From Phycisphaerae bacterium (GTDB lineage: Bacteria > Planctomycetota > Phycisphaerae > SM23-33), in assembly GCA_030745875.1 (NCBI GenBank), contig JASLNT010000071.1:1-42397 (forward strand): 42,397 nt of DNA, read 5' to 3'. Of the stretch, positions 18,189-25,720 are shown piece by piece (position 1 is the first letter of the stretch; every line of letters begins with the position of its first letter). Below the pieces are notes generated by a model. That model saw only the letters and a program-made list of their open reading frames with translations. It made no database searches and was not told the origin of the DNA. Position numbers and translations under genes: made by a program.

Positions 18189-19337
18189 ATGATGAAGCTA
18201 TCGTTAGTAATTGCATCCGTCTTCACTTGCGCCGGTTGCAACTCCCATATCGCCAGGCAACCTGATGATTTCCTCGTCGGCGGGGACATTTCGATGCTCA
18301 CAAAGATCGAGAAGCTCGGGGGCGTATTTCGCGATCGCGGCAAGCGGAGGGATTTCCTGGATATTTTCAAGGCCCACGGGGGCAACTGCTTTCGCCTGAG
18401 ACTCTTCGTAGCCCCAGACGGAAAGAATGCAGTTGTCAACGACCTGCCATACACGCTCGCCCTGGCCAGGCGCATAAAGACCGCCCGCTGCAAGCTGCTC
18501 CTGAACTTCCACTACTCAGACACATGGGCCGATCCGGGGCACCAGACCAAGCCCGCGGCGTGGGCGAAGCTGCCCTTCGATGACCTGGAAAAGAAGGTGC
18601 GGGAGTACACCGCAGCAACCATAGCGAAATTCAAACAGGCTCAAGCCCTGCCCGACATCGTACAGATCGGCAACGAGATTACGCCCGGAATGCTCTGGCC
18701 GGACGGGAGGATCGGAGGGCGAGAGAACACCGATGCGCAATGGAACCGCTTCACGCGACTAATCCAAGCCGGAATCCAGGGCGTCCGAATCGGCTCGGGC
18801 GAGGGATCAAAGCGGAACGTCAGGATAATGATCCACATCGCCTGCGGGGGAAATTGGCGCAAGACCAAATGGTTCTTCGACAGACTAATCGCACGCAAAG
18901 TCCCATTCGACATAATAGGCCAAAGCTACTATCCCTGGTGGCACGGGACGCTGGACAACTTGAAGGATAACCTCCGGCGGACCGCGATGGCGTACGGGAA
19001 AGACATAATGGTCGTCGAAACCGCATACCCCTACCGAGACAGGCAGGCGTGGAAAAAGAACGCGAAAAGCAAGAACCTGGTCTGGCCGATATCGCCTGAC
19101 GGACAGCGTGCATTCCTGTCCGACGTAGTCCGCGCAGTGCGGGAAACCCCAGATGATCGGGGGATCGGCGTGATCTGGTGGTATCCGGAGTCAATACCGG
19201 TCAGAGGCCTGCGCGTGTGGAACCGGGGAGCCACCGCACTATTTGACTCGCAAGGAAACGCCCTTCCGGCCGTTAAGGCTTTCAGAACTAAACCAAGCCC
19301 GGACGCAAGCGGGATAACTAGAAAGGACACGCCATGA
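18189..19337 (+). CDS. GH53 family endo-beta-1,4-galactanase, lipoprotein
   Basis: About 382 residues from the tandem ATG at 18189/18192; an upstream ATG at 18126 would bury the signal sequence. No clear ribosome-binding site is visible. The signal MMKLSLVIASVFTCAGC ends in a lipobox, so the protein is probably tethered to a membrane. The TIM-barrel domain matches arabinogalactan endo-galactanases: GGDISMLTKIEKLGG at the start, FRLRLFVAP, LLNFHYSDTWADPGHQTKPAAW, the acid/base Glu163 in QIGNEITPGMLWPDG and the nucleophile Glu277 in VVETAYPYR. It cleaves beta-1,4-galactan such as pectic side chains. Its stop overlaps the next ATG by 4 bases (ATGA), so it forms an operon with the beta-propeller protein. 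Confidence 0.92.
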   Translation: MMKLSLVIASVFTCAGCNSHIARQPDDFLVGGDISMLTKIEKLGGVFRDRGKRRDFLDIFKAHGGNCFRLRLFVAPDGKNAVVNDLPYTLALARRIKTARCKLLLNFHYSDTWADPGHQTKPAAWAKLPFDDLEKKVREYTAATIAKFKQAQALPDIVQIGNEITPGMLWPDGRIGGRENTDAQWNRFTRLIQAGIQGVRIGSGEGSKRNVRIMIHIACGGNWRKTKWFFDRLIARKVPFDIIGQSYYPWWHGTLDNLKDNLRRTAMAYGKDIMVVETAYPYRDRQAWKKNAKSKNLVWPISPDGQRAFLSDVVRAVRETPDDRGIGVIWWYPESIPVRGLRVWNRGATALFDSQGNALPAVKAFRTKPSPDASGITRKDTP

Positions 19338-20707
19338 CGACCTCTGGGATTCGTTGGATAACCGCTATCGTGCTGCTGGTCTCGGCGGCGGGCTCGGGCG
19401 TCATCGAAGCCGGTGAGTACAAATTCGCCTCATCGTCATTCGTCGCCAGCAAAGAATTCGACGATGCGGTCGTCGGGGCGAGGATACAGTCCGACGGCGC
19501 GATCGTGATCGCAGTTAACGTGGGCGAAGGCGGCGAGAAGAACTTTCAGATCAGCAAGGCCGGCGGTGCGATAGTCCGCCTCAACGCCGACGGAACAAAA
19601 GTCATCTCCGCAAAAACCGTCGCCGCGGGAATAAAAGACATGGCGATCGACGACGCCGACAACATATACGTCGCAGCCGGGGCGGGAGGCGCACTGAAAC
19701 TGTCTCCCAAAGGCGACAGGATCGTCCGGACCAGCAAGATTGGAGACTGCTCACGAATAGATGCAGCCGTCGACGGATGCGTTGCGGCGATCGCAGACAA
19801 GCAGATTCACGTCTTCGATTCCAAGGGCGAGAAGATCGGACAGGCCAAGGGCTCGCACTACACCTGCGACGTCGCCATCGACAGCAAATCCAGGACAGTC
19901 GTATTCACGGGCTTCCGCAACGCCAGAGCGTTCGACGGAAAGAAGACCTATCCCGTCCAGATATGCTACATCCGCGGACTGTCGTACGACGGGACGCGTA
20001 AGTGGACCAATTACGAATGGTCCACCGATCGCAAATCCGACCGCTTCCTGAACAAGCCCACCAACAACATGGCCGACTCTCGCGGCGACCGATGCACAAT
20101 CGGCAAGGACGGAAAATTGTACGTGACGTTCCAGGTCGCAGGCGGGAATCACATTTTCCGCTACTCACCGACGAACATTATGGAGAAAGTCAAACTCGCA
20201 GGCGGAGACAAATATCACCAGTTCTACAACTCGCGGGCCGAGCACAAGTGCTTCTTCGCACGCTACCAACCGAACACGGGCAAGTTCCTCGCCGGACAGC
20301 AGTTTTGCGGACGCCTGTCGAGCGGGCGGGCGAACTACGTGGCGACCAAAACAGGCGAGATAACCGCCGACGAGTCCGGAAGGGTCTATATTGTGGGACG
20401 GGCCGCCTCAGGTCTGCCGCTTACGATGAAACCCGACGGACAGGAATACACCGGAGGAGGGTTCATTCTGGTTATGTCTCCGGATCTCAAAACGCGCCTG
20501 CTGGTGACGCGAACGTCCGCGGGCAAGGGCGCGCCCCACGCCGCGGACGTACGAACAATAAACGGAAAGACCCGCGCGGTTTTCGGCGGCGGCGGAATGG
20601 TCGAGGGGATGTTCATCAAAAACGCAATCCAGCCCAAGCCCGCCGACAACGCCCAGGGCAAGAAAGACCCCAAGGACGCCTTCTTTGCGGTAATCGAAAA
20701 GCAGTAA
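19334..20707 (+). CDS. Secreted beta-propeller protein coupled to the galactanase
   Basis: 457 residues, start at the ATG overlapping the galactanase stop. Signal peptide MTTSGIRWITAIVLLVSAAG. The mature protein shows repeated four-stranded blade motifs typical of NHL/SBBP-like propellers, such as AIVRLNADGTKVISAK, GGALKLSPKGDRIVRT, HVFDSKGEKIG and GEITADESGRVYIVGRAA, spanning about residues 30-440. No catalytic motif is recognised. It could bind the polysaccharide or a partner of the galactanase, inferred only from the overlapping reading frames. It ends 10 bases from the convergent methyltransferase-like gene, with no obvious terminator between them. Confidence 0.85.
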   Translation: MTTSGIRWITAIVLLVSAAGSGVIEAGEYKFASSSFVASKEFDDAVVGARIQSDGAIVIAVNVGEGGEKNFQISKAGGAIVRLNADGTKVISAKTVAAGIKDMAIDDADNIYVAAGAGGALKLSPKGDRIVRTSKIGDCSRIDAAVDGCVAAIADKQIHVFDSKGEKIGQAKGSHYTCDVAIDSKSRTVVFTGFRNARAFDGKKTYPVQICYIRGLSYDGTRKWTNYEWSTDRKSDRFLNKPTNNMADSRGDRCTIGKDGKLYVTFQVAGGNHIFRYSPTNIMEKVKLAGGDKYHQFYNSRAEHKCFFARYQPNTGKFLAGQQFCGRLSSGRANYVATKTGEITADESGRVYIVGRAASGLPLTMKPDGQEYTGGGFILVMSPDLKTRLLVTRTSAGKGAPHAADVRTINGKTRAVFGGGGMVEGMFIKNAIQPKPADNAQGKKDPKDAFFAVIEKQ

Positions 20708-20717
20708 CGCTCCGGGC

Positions 20718-21389
20718 TTATTTCTTGACGGGTTTGTTGAAGCGGAGGAACACCTGGTTTTCGAGGTAGAAGAACTCGGCGTCGAGTTTCAGACCTGCGC
20801 CTTCAGCCAGCCTCACCAGATCGGCGCGGGGGATTCTGCGATTCTTGTCGTGCTTTATGTTGGCTTTGACGCGCCATTCGATAATGTAGAAGGACCCGTC
20901 GGGCTTGATGGCTTCGGCGATGTCCTTGACCAGCGGTATCCGGTATTCCTTCGGAACGTGATGCAGCACGTTGATAATCGTGGCCGCGTCAACCGAATGC
21001 CGCCCAAGTTTGGTTCTCGTCGGGTCCGACTTGACCGTTTGTATGTTCGTTATATTGTTCTTCTTGGCGCGGTCGGCGACGGCTTTGAGGCCCTTGTCGC
21101 TGATTTCGGTGGCGAACACTTTTCCCTTTTCGCCGACGGCTTTGCTCAGGCGGAAGGTGAAATACCCCGATCCGCAACCAACGTCTGCGACGGTCGACCC
21201 CTCCTTCAGACCGAGATCGGCGACAACTCGCGCCGGTTGCTGCCACTTGTCGCGTCCGGTCATCGGGAACATCTTCGTGTTCAACTGGCGCGGTACGGCC
21301 AGCGAAAGCGACGTAAGAGCTATAACTGCAATGAGGATAACTGCATATCGATAGTGAACGATTCTTGTCATTTTTTTCGCGGTCTTCAT
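20718..21389 (-). CDS. Class I SAM-dependent methyltransferase with N-terminal membrane segment
   Basis: About 223 residues from the ATG at 21389; a second ATG at the MTRIV position is possible. Residues about 12-32 are hydrophobic (YAVILIAVIALTSLSLAV), a signal peptide or anchor. The Rossmann methyltransferase fold follows: motif I VADVGCGSGYFTFRL (about 68-82), an acidic residue after FATEIS, and the motif IV region AATIINVLHHVP. The catalytic core therefore looks intact. Because the donor SAM is cytoplasmic, an exported catalytic domain would be odd; an inverted topology with a cytoplasmic domain is one solution. Similar proteins with signal sequences occur in planctomycetes. Substrate unknown. 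Transcribed from a promoter divergent from that of the gene at 21561. Confidence 0.85.
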   Translation of the reverse strand: MKTAKKMTRIVHYRYAVILIAVIALTSLSLAVPRQLNTKMFPMTGRDKWQQPARVVADLGLKEGSTVADVGCGSGYFTFRLSKAVGEKGKVFATEISDKGLKAVADRAKKNNITNIQTVKSDPTRTKLGRHSVDAATIINVLHHVPKEYRIPLVKDIAEAIKPDGSFYIIEWRVKANIKHDKNRRIPRADLVRLAEGAGLKLDAEFFYLENQVFLRFNKPVKK

Positions 21390-21430
21390 GGCCTCTGCCT
21401 GCCTTTCGCTGGGGATGGAATAGTCGCAGG

Positions 21431-21459
21431 AGTATATACGGATCAACGCAAATCGTCAA
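21431..21459 (-). promoter_or_regulatory. Promoter of the methyltransferase-like gene
   Basis: On the minus strand TTGACG (21459-21454) and TATACT (21436-21431) are spaced by 17 bases, about 42 bases upstream of the ATG at 21389. It is back-to-back with the plus-strand promoter at 21467-21496. Confidence 0.65.
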
Positions 21460-21466
21460 TAAATGG

Positions 21467-21496
21467 TTGACACGACACGGTCGCATAAGATATGAT
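21467..21496 (+). promoter_or_regulatory. Promoter of the Pro/Glu-rich membrane protein gene
   Basis: Consensus TTGACA (21467-21472) and TATGAT (21491-21496) with an 18-base spacer, about 60 bases before the ATG at 21561. Confidence 0.7.
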
Positions 21497-21560
21497 CTCG
21501 CGGTTTGCTGGGTGGTCTATTCTGCTGCGCTGAACGTGCGCGGCGGCAAGGAGTTCACAG

Positions 21561-22481
21561 ATGTCCAAGAAGAAAAACTCTATGGCGTTGTTTGAGGTAA
21601 TCTCGAAGACTCGGGACAAGAACCCCGACGCCGAGGTCATTGTGCCCAGTTGGGTGAAGGGAGACCAACAGGAACAACAGGCCCCCTCCGCCACAGACGA
21701 AACCCCGACCCAGGACCAGGACGCCGCACCACAGACCGAACCGCCCGCCCCGCCGCCAACCGAACCTAAACTGATCGAAACAAAACCGATCGAAATAAAA
21801 CCGGTCGAGCCCGAGACGGCGGGCCCCGAACCGATCGAATCCGAACCCATTACGCAAACTCCCGAACTCCAGGAAGTTGACGCTCCGGAAACACCGAGCG
21901 AACCATCCGTTGCGACGACCTCCACATGGGAGCCGCGACATACCGAGTCCAAAGAGTCTTCCGACCAGCCGATATGGAGCACTGACGGAGCCAGGCTGAC
22001 ATTGTCGCTGAATTACATCAGTTGCATGGCCGCGTGCCTGGGCTTGCTGGTGTTGCTGATCGCCGCGTTCGCGCTGGGGCGATTGACGGCCTCACCGGAG
22101 GCTCCGACAGTCACGCCCAAGCAGACAGTCATAAAACGCGAACTCGGAAAATTCTACATGGTGATCCAGGCCCTGCCCGGTCGGGACGCGACCTCGATGG
22201 CTGAAGCCAAACGTATCGCCGAATTCTGCACTGCAAATGGAGAACCGGCGCAGGTCCAACTCATACCCGGAAGGACCAGAGGAACAGGACACCTGATCGT
22301 CTGGTCAGCCAAACCGTTTGACGCACAGCAAGGCGTGGAGGTCAGGGCTCACGCGCTGTCTCTGCAGAACGAGCTCGGACCAAAATACGCCAAGAGATAC
22401 GGATCGCAGTACAAGTTCACTCAACCGCAGAGAAACGGAACGCTGATACCGAAAATGTACCAGTACACAAAGCGGCGCTGA
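21561..22481 (+). CDS. Single-pass membrane protein with MALFEVISK N-terminus and SPOR-like C-terminal domain
   Basis: 306 residues; AAGGAG lies 7-8 bases before the ATG. The N-terminus MSKKKNSMALFEVISKTR is short and basic-amphipathic. A long Pro/Glu/Thr-rich low-complexity stretch follows (about 30-135, repeats like KLIETKPIEIKPVEPE), then one membrane helix (about 152-176, CMAACLGLLVLLIAAFALG). The C-terminal 100 residues (FYMVIQALPG, AEAKRIAEFC, GHLIVWSAKPF) look like a small alpha/beta domain resembling SPOR-type domains. Cytoplasmic N-terminus and periplasmic C-terminus fit a role at the cell envelope, perhaps in peptidoglycan or division. This is inference, and I do not recognise a named family. 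It lies directly upstream of a conserved small basic protein gene. Confidence 0.85.
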   Translation: MSKKKNSMALFEVISKTRDKNPDAEVIVPSWVKGDQQEQQAPSATDETPTQDQDAAPQTEPPAPPPTEPKLIETKPIEIKPVEPETAGPEPIESEPITQTPELQEVDAPETPSEPSVATTSTWEPRHTESKESSDQPIWSTDGARLTLSLNYISCMAACLGLLVLLIAAFALGRLTASPEAPTVTPKQTVIKRELGKFYMVIQALPGRDATSMAEAKRIAEFCTANGEPAQVQLIPGRTRGTGHLIVWSAKPFDAQQGVEVRAHALSLQNELGPKYAKRYGSQYKFTQPQRNGTLIPKMYQYTKRR

Positions 22482-22589
22482 GAATATCAGATACTAACCA
22501 CCGCGGGCGTCGAGCACTGCTGAAAAGTAAACCACCAATGCACGACCCGCATACACCACAGACGAAAAGATAAAGACGGAGTTTGAACA

Positions 22590-22835
22590 ATGTCGCTGGA
22601 CAGAACACTAAAGCTAAAAGGCGGACTGAGCGGTTCAAGAAGCGTATTGAGCCGCGCCGAACGCATCGAACGGCTCACCAATGAAGGCAAATTCGATCCC
22701 GAAAAAGACAATCCCCTCGGACTGCCCAAGGTCAAGGTAAGACACAGTCGCGCCGGAACCAAGAGCAAGAAGGAAGCGCCGACCGAAGAAGTCGCAGCCG
22801 AAGAAGGCGCCGAAGAGACCACCGCAGAGGAATAG
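22590..22835 (+). CDS. Small basic protein of the PVC-group type
   Basis: 81 residues with GGAG 8 bases before the ATG. The first 55 residues (MSLDRTLKLKGGL, RSVLSRAERIERL, GLPKVKVRHSRAG) match the pattern of a short basic protein family conserved in Chlamydiae, Verrucomicrobia, Lentisphaerae and Planctomycetes, catalogued as a TIGRFAM small basic protein and proposed to bind ribosomal RNA. The C-terminus adds an acidic Glu/Ala tail (about 60-81), so the charge is split between the two halves. This is one of the better taxonomic markers in the window. Its function has not been established. Confidence 0.85.
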   Translation: MSLDRTLKLKGGLSGSRSVLSRAERIERLTNEGKFDPEKDNPLGLPKVKVRHSRAGTKSKKEAPTEEVAAEEGAEETTAEE

Positions 22836-22881
22836 CGCCCAAAACGTCGCAGATTATAGACGCACGTACGTTAGTGACCAC

Positions 22882-22929
22882 CAGGCAGGAGCGCCGGACC
22901 GCAAATATGCCCGTCCGAGCACCTGCCTG
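22882..22929 (+). promoter_or_regulatory. Long hairpin between the small basic protein and the aminotransferase
   Basis: CAGGCAGG (22882-22889) pairs with CCTGCCTG (22922-22929), and inside it CGGAC pairs with GTCCG around an A/T-rich loop. Only a weak pyrimidine run follows, so it may be a poor terminator for the small basic gene or a leader element 26 bases before the aminotransferase ATG. Confidence 0.5.
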
Positions 22930-22954
22930 TTGCCCTTAATTCGATCGGATACTC

Positions 22955-24067
22955 ATGACTCGCACCAGCCACTCCATCGCAGACCGCATGGCCCTGATCG
23001 ACGCGTCGGGCATACGCAAGGTTTTCGACCTGGCCGCAAAAATGACCGATCCGATAAATCTGTCGATCGGGCAGCCTGATTTCGACGTTCCTGAAGCGAT
23101 AAAGGCACAGGCGGTCGAGGCGATCGGGCGCGGACACAACAAATACACCCAAACCCAGGGAACCGCCGATCTGCGCCAGACGCTCGCCGAAGCGTGCAGA
23201 GATGAATTCGGATGGGATGACGACCGCCTGTATCTCGTAACTTCCGGAGTGAGCGGAGCGCTGGTTCTGGCGATGCTTACAATGGTTAATCCCGGGCAGG
23301 AGGTAATCTTCGCTGATCCGTATTTCGTGATGTACTCGCATCTGGTCCATCTGGCCGGAGGCAAGTGCGTAATGGTCGACACGTATCCGGATTTCCGCCC
23401 TGACGCGCAGAAATTCGCCGATGCAATCACCGACAATACGCGGATGATCGTGCTGAATTCTCCGTCGAACCCCACCGGATGCGTCCAGACCGAAGCAGAA
23501 CTTCGCGCCATCGCGGAGGTGGCGGCCGAAAAGGACATCCTGGTGATCTCAGACGAGATCTACAATCTGTTCTGCTACGACCAGCCCTTTGTCTCGATGG
23601 CCTCGATATACGAAAACACGCTGCTGTTCAGGGGCTTTTCGAAGAGCTACGCGATGACTGGATGGCGCATGGGCTGGTGCACCGGTCCCAGGGAGGTCAT
23701 CGAGAAGATGACCGTACTCCAGCAATACTCGTTCGTCTGCGCCCCCAGCATGGTCCAGGCCGCCGGAGCAACCGCCCTGGCGACCGACATGTCGGAGCAG
23801 GTCGCCGCCTACAAGCGTAAACGCGACATGGTGGTCGACGCCCTGGGCGAGAAGTTCGGAATGGTCGCCCCGGGCGGAGCGTTTTATGCGTTCGTGCCCG
23901 CACCGGGAGGCAATGCGACGGAGTTTGTGAAGAAGGCCATCGACAACAACGTACTTATAATACCGGGAAGCGTGTTTTCTTCGCGGGACACGCATTTCAG
24001 GATCTCCTACGCCACAACCGACGAGAAACTCGCCGAAGGCCTGGATATACTGGCTTCACTGGCTTAG
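22955..24067 (+). CDS. PLP-dependent aminotransferase, class I/II
   Basis: 370 residues, normal length for the aspartate-aminotransferase fold. Visible motifs are INLSIGQPDFDVPEAI near the N-terminus, NSPSNPTGCV (the conserved Asn of the PLP ring site), ISDEIYN, the PLP-binding Lys230 in FSKSYAMTGWRMG, and the C-terminal substrate carboxylate Arg in HFRISYA. It moves an amino group between an amino acid and a keto acid; the exact substrate cannot be told from sequence. The downstream dehydratase begins 27 bases after its stop, so it is plausibly the first gene of the acyl-chain cluster and could provide an amino acid or keto acid unit. A housekeeping aspartate-type aminotransferase that happens to be adjacent is the alternative. 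Confidence 0.93.
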   Translation: MTRTSHSIADRMALIDASGIRKVFDLAAKMTDPINLSIGQPDFDVPEAIKAQAVEAIGRGHNKYTQTQGTADLRQTLAEACRDEFGWDDDRLYLVTSGVSGALVLAMLTMVNPGQEVIFADPYFVMYSHLVHLAGGKCVMVDTYPDFRPDAQKFADAITDNTRMIVLNSPSNPTGCVQTEAELRAIAEVAAEKDILVISDEIYNLFCYDQPFVSMASIYENTLLFRGFSKSYAMTGWRMGWCTGPREVIEKMTVLQQYSFVCAPSMVQAAGATALATDMSEQVAAYKRKRDMVVDALGEKFGMVAPGGAFYAFVPAPGGNATEFVKKAIDNNVLIIPGSVFSSRDTHFRISYATTDEKLAEGLDILASLA

Positions 24068-24094
24068 ACGCAGATAAACCACACGAGAACAAGC

Positions 24095-24589
24095 ATGAAA
24101 TTTCTACTGGTCGACAGGATTGAATCAATCGAACCGGGCAAGCGGATCGTAACCACCAAGGCTCTCACGCTGGCTGAAGAATATCTGGCGGACCATTTTC
24201 CGGCGTTTCCGGTGATGCCCGGTGTGCTCATGCTTGAGGCGTTAGTACAGTCGGCCGCATGGTTAGTGCGACTGGAGCAGGATTTCGCAAAGAGTGTGGT
24301 GGTTCTGGCGTCGGCGCGGAACGTGCGATATGCGAATTTCGTCCAACCGGGTCGAAAGCTCCGCTGCGAGCTTGATGCGGTTTCCATCGGAGCCGACAGC
24401 GCTAAGTTCAAGGGAGTAGGGTGGATAGACGAAAACCAGGCGGTTTCGGCGCGTTTGGAGCTGAAATGCTTTAACCTCGCCGATCGCGGCGGATATCTCG
24501 CCGACGCCGATGAATCGATCGTTAATGATCTGAAGAAACAGTTTGAGCTGGTCGGCGGACCGACCGCCCTGGCCGCTTCGGGCGGCTAG
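24095..24589 (+). CDS. FabZ-like hot-dog dehydratase 1
   Basis: 164 residues, slightly longer than FabZ (about 150). The hot-dog core holds DHFPAFPVMPGVLMLEAL with the catalytic-type His34 and Glu48, 14 residues apart as in FabZ. Expected to dehydrate 3-hydroxyacyl chains on an ACP. The N-terminus (RIESIEPGKR, TLAEEYLADHF) closely parallels the second dehydratase of this cluster, indicating duplication. The C-terminal tail (about 130-164) is extra, Gly/Ala-rich at the end. A promoter for the following genes lies after it, so this gene and the aminotransferase may form a separate transcript. Confidence 0.9.
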   Translation: MKFLLVDRIESIEPGKRIVTTKALTLAEEYLADHFPAFPVMPGVLMLEALVQSAAWLVRLEQDFAKSVVVLASARNVRYANFVQPGRKLRCELDAVSIGADSAKFKGVGWIDENQAVSARLELKCFNLADRGGYLADADESIVNDLKKQFELVGGPTALAASGG

Positions 24590-24613
24590 AACCATCCGGT
24601 CCACGCCGGCGAG

Positions 24614-24630
24614 GATGGAAACTTTCCATC
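24614..24630. promoter_or_regulatory. Perfect inverted repeat, operator candidate
   Basis: GATGGAAA-C-TTTCCATC: two 8-base arms with a single central base. It lies 8 bases upstream of the -35 element at 24639, the usual place for a regulator acting on that promoter. The stem could alternatively be a weak terminator of the preceding gene, since TCTTTACCC follows. Confidence 0.6.
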
Positions 24631-24638
24631 TTTACCCG

Positions 24639-24667
24639 TTGACATTCGAACGTTTAGTCCTTATATA
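24639..24667 (+). promoter_or_regulatory. Promoter of the ACP/dehydratase/ketosynthase genes
   Basis: Consensus TTGACA (24639-24644) and TATATA (24662-24667) with a 17-base spacer; TATACT two bases later is an alternative -10. The ACP start codon is about 80 bases downstream. Confidence 0.7.
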
Positions 24668-24751
24668 CTGCCATTCGGTCTATTGGGCGGATCGCCCCGT
24701 CCGGCAGGTCGCGTTAACTTGTTCCGATTGAAATAATGGAGAATTAAGCCG

Positions 24752-25135
24752 ATGACGGAAACGGAAGTCTTCGAAATAGTGAAGGAGACGCTGGTCGAAG
24801 CACTGGCGCTCGATGACGATGAGGTTACAGCCGCCGCCACGCTCACAGGCGACCTGGGTGCTGAGTCCATCGATTTTCTCGATATCGTTTTCAGGCTTGA
24901 GAAGTCATTTGATATCAAGATCCCGCGCGGTGAACTTTTCCCCGACAATATCGTCAACAATCCCGATTTCGTCAAAGACGGGTCGCTGACCGAAGCGGGG
25001 ATGGCGGAACTGAAGGCTCGCATGCCGCACGCGGATTTCACCGACTTCGAGCAAAACCCCGACATCAACAATATGGGCGAGTTGTTCACCGTTCAAACGA
25101 TCGTTAACTACGTTATGACCAAAGTCGCCGGTTGA
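24752..25135 (+). CDS. Extended acyl carrier protein
   Basis: 127 residues; GGAGA lies before the ATG. The N-terminal half is a normal ACP: helix I (VFEIVKETLVEALAL), then GDLGAESIDFLDIVFRLEKS with the phosphopantetheine-accepting Ser39 (the usual Asp before it is Glu) and a helix II ending in FDIKIPRGELFP. Typical ACPs have about 80 residues. This one has an extra segment of about 40 between helix II and the last helix (NNPDFVKDGSLTEAGMAELK, then ARMPHADFTDFEQNPDINNM), and the closing helix is FTVQTIVNYVMTKV. It presumably carries the growing acyl chain for the neighbouring dehydratases and ketosynthase pair. The insert may provide pathway-specific recognition. Confidence 0.92.
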   Translation: MTETEVFEIVKETLVEALALDDDEVTAAATLTGDLGAESIDFLDIVFRLEKSFDIKIPRGELFPDNIVNNPDFVKDGSLTEAGMAELKARMPHADFTDFEQNPDINNMGELFTVQTIVNYVMTKVAG

Positions 25136-25165
25136 GCGATACGACTGGCTTAAACGCCAACGATT

Positions 25166-25225
25166 GCCGATTGCCCTCACCGGCCCCCAGGCGATGCTCG
25201 GGGCGGTGGCGGCAATCGGCATTTT
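25166..25225 (+). terminator. Strong hairpin with T-run between the ACP and dehydratase 2 genes: attenuator or terminator
   Basis: GCCGATTGCC (25166-25175) pairs perfectly with GGCAATCGGC (25211-25220), continued by CACCG/CGGTG and CCCC/GGGG, about 19 base pairs in all. ATTTTG follows. It sits 30 bases after the ACP stop and ends 13 bases before the GGAG of the next gene, so it could cap the ACP transcript and lower expression of the downstream enzymes. Confidence 0.65.
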
Positions 25226-25243
25226 GACGATATGGAGTTTACG

Positions 25244-25720
25244 ATGCGTTGGATATGGATCGACAGATTTGCGGAATTCGAGCCCGGTAAGCGGGCGGTG
25301 GCGGTCAAGAACGTTTCTCTGGCGGAAGACCATCTCCACGATCACTGGGACGCATTCCCCATAATGCCCTGCTCGCTGATGGTCGAAGGTATGGCGCAGA
25401 CCGCGGGAATCCTCGTCGGGCAGGCCCGCGATTTCAAAGAGAAAGTGATCCTCGCAAAAATCTCACGAGCCCAGTTCGACGACATCGTAACACCGGGCGA
25501 CCAGATCGAATACCATGCGGAAATCGAAAACATAACACCCGACGCAGCCGTTACAAACGGAGCCGTAATGCGAAACGGTGAGCAGATCGGAACTGTGAAT
25601 CTGATGTTCTCCCACATCGACCAGAACCTCGCCGGACAGCAGTTCCCAGAAGAGAACTTTGTCTTTACAGGGCAGTTCGAACGCCTGGTGGCGCCTTTCC
25701 TGGAGAACGACGATGCCTGA
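25244..25720 (+). CDS. FabZ-like hot-dog dehydratase 2
   Basis: 158 residues from the ATG at 25244, preferred over 25232 because GGAG lies 7 bases before it and because the resulting N-terminus (MRWIWIDRFAEFEPGKR) aligns without gaps with dehydratase 1. Catalytic-type His34 and Glu48 are at the same positions as in its paralogue, in HDHWDAFPIMPCSLMVEG. The FabZ PGVL is PCSL here, which may change the substrate pocket. Likely acts on 3-hydroxyacyl-ACP or as a binding/isomerising hot-dog subunit, possibly as a heterodimer with dehydratase 1 (inference). The 3' end overlaps the following ketosynthase-like gene by 8 bases. Confidence 0.88.
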   Translation: MRWIWIDRFAEFEPGKRAVAVKNVSLAEDHLHDHWDAFPIMPCSLMVEGMAQTAGILVGQARDFKEKVILAKISRAQFDDIVTPGDQIEYHAEIENITPDAAVTNGAVMRNGEQIGTVNLMFSHIDQNLAGQQFPEENFVFTGQFERLVAPFLENDDA

